From assembly GCA_030655735.1 (NCBI GenBank), contig JAUSPK010000177.1:1-5090 (forward strand): a DNA stretch of 5,090 nucleotides, written 5' to 3'. The DNA is from Syntrophales bacterium (GTDB taxonomy: Bacteria > Desulfobacterota > Syntrophia > Syntrophales > UBA2210). Every line of letters starts with the position of its first letter. Within the stretch, counting starts at the first letter, position 1. Shown here in pieces: positions 4,432 to 5,090 of this stretch. The notes under the pieces were generated by a model. The model searched no databases. It worked only from the letters and a program-made list of their open reading frames with translations, and was not told where the DNA came from. Made by a program: the position numbers and the translations under genes.

Positions 4432-5090
4432 TTATGTCCTGCTACTTAATATCACAGGCCCGTCTTCAGTGACGGCTATCGTATGTTCAAAGTGGGCCGA
4501 CAGACTGCCATCGTCGGTTACCACTGTCCATCCGTCAGGCTTCACCCCTACCACGTAAGACCCCTCATTTACCATGGGTTCTATGGCTATCACCATACCG
4601 GCCCTAAGCTTGACCCCCCTGCCCTTCATCCCAAAATTCGGAACCGGCGGGTCCTCATGAAGGTCCTTCCCTATTCCGTGGCCGACATAATCCCTTACCA
4701 CCGAGAATCCGGCCTTTTCTGCACAACTTTGTACCGCAAAGGATATATCGCCTAACCTGTTTCCCTCTCGTGCTTTTTCTATCCCTTTGTACAGGGCCTC
4801 TTCCGTCACCTGCATCAGCCTGGCGGCTGATGCTGAGATCCTGCCCACGGCGACGGTGATGGCGGAATCTCCATAATATCCATTATGATAAACCCCGTAA
4901 TCGAGGCTTATGATGTCACCCTCTTCCAGGGGTCTGTCCGAAGGGAACCCGTGTACCACCTCCGAGTTGAGCGATGTACAGAGAGCAAAGGGAAACCCGC
5001 CGTACCCCTTGAAAGCAGGCCTGGCACCCCTCTTTTGTGTTATAACCTCGGCGTATTCATTCAACTCCGAGGTTGTGATCCCCGGTCTCA
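4432..5090 (-). CDS. map: Methionine aminopeptidase type I (5' end cut by right edge)
   Basis: Removes the initiator methionine from new proteins, using two metal ions, in the cytosol at the ribosome exit. About 218 codons are visible. The frame is open to the edge, so an apparent TTG start at 5064 is internal: RPGITTSE precedes it, which fits the family's conserved region. The five metal ligands are present as LDYG Asp (codon at 4902-4900), YGDSA Asp (4869-4867), GHGIG His (4680-4678), IEPM Glu (4581-4579) and HFEHT Glu (4488-4486), plus the catalytic His of VVHGFP (4953-4951). Their spacing equals that of E. coli Asp97, Asp108, His171, Glu204, Glu235 and His79 to within one residue. About 34 N-terminal residues are therefore missing. 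No N-terminal zinc-finger extension can be judged. It lies 45 nt before infA in the typical secY-adk-map-infA order. Confidence 0.98.
   Translation of the reverse strand, partial: RPGITTSELNEYAEVITQKRGARPAFKGYGGFPFALCTSLNSEVVHGFPSDRPLEEGDIISLDYGVYHNGYYGDSAITVAVGRISASAARLMQVTEEALYKGIEKAREGNRLGDISFAVQSCAEKAGFSVVRDYVGHGIGKDLHEDPPVPNFGMKGRGVKLRAGMVIAIEPMVNEGSYVVGVKPDGWTVVTDDGSLSAHFEHTIAVTEDGPVILSSRT

Noticed and set aside
5062..5064. TTG at 5064 as the start of map
   Set aside because: The frame continues upstream with conserved residues RPGITTSE, and the spacing to the metal ligands shows about 42 residues should precede it.

Overview
This window is a conserved housekeeping locus, and every supported gene lies on the minus strand. 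In transcription order, from the right edge to the left, it holds map (5' end cut by the window edge), infA, rpmJ, rpsM, rpsK, rpsD, rpoA and rplQ. A strong intrinsic terminator follows, then a small free-standing EF-Tu-domain-2-like gene with its own promoter, a second intrinsic terminator, and folC (3' end cut by the window edge). The long plus-strand open frames are antisense shadows of these genes.

Organism: clearly bacterial. Placing rpsD between rpsK and rpoA is typical of Proteobacteria, Desulfobacterota (former Deltaproteobacteria) and clostridia, and not of Bacillus. The order map-infA-rpmJ-rpsM is shared by Firmicutes and many Desulfobacterota. Both S4 and L36 are the zinc-binding (four-ligand) forms. 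From the wording of RpoA and the stand-alone EF-like gene next to folC, I lean towards Desulfobacterota or a related anaerobic lineage. That is inference from memory, not a database result.

Layout: 4432-5090 is map. 1070-4386 is a tight translation/transcription block with gaps of 19-57 nt, probably one transcript. Three of its genes use non-ATG starts (rpmJ GTG, rpsM GTG, rpsD TTG), each behind a purine-rich ribosome binding site. 1020-1046 is the terminator after rplQ. A near-consensus sigma-70 promoter (987-1014) lies 5 bp beyond its T-tract and should drive the 86-residue EF-like gene (659-919). 533-658 is non-coding but rich in inverted repeats. It ends in a terminator whose T-run sits only a few bases before the folC ribosome binding site, so folC would need terminator read-through or an unrecognised promoter.

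Functionally the genes cover initiation factor IF1, 30S proteins S13, S11 and S4, 50S proteins L36 and L17, the RNA polymerase alpha subunit, removal of the initiator methionine, and folate synthesis, which feeds formyl-methionyl-tRNA. I see no mobile element, CRISPR array, tRNA or rRNA, and no new defence or metabolic system. The most unusual parts are the EF-like gene and the structured leader of folC.
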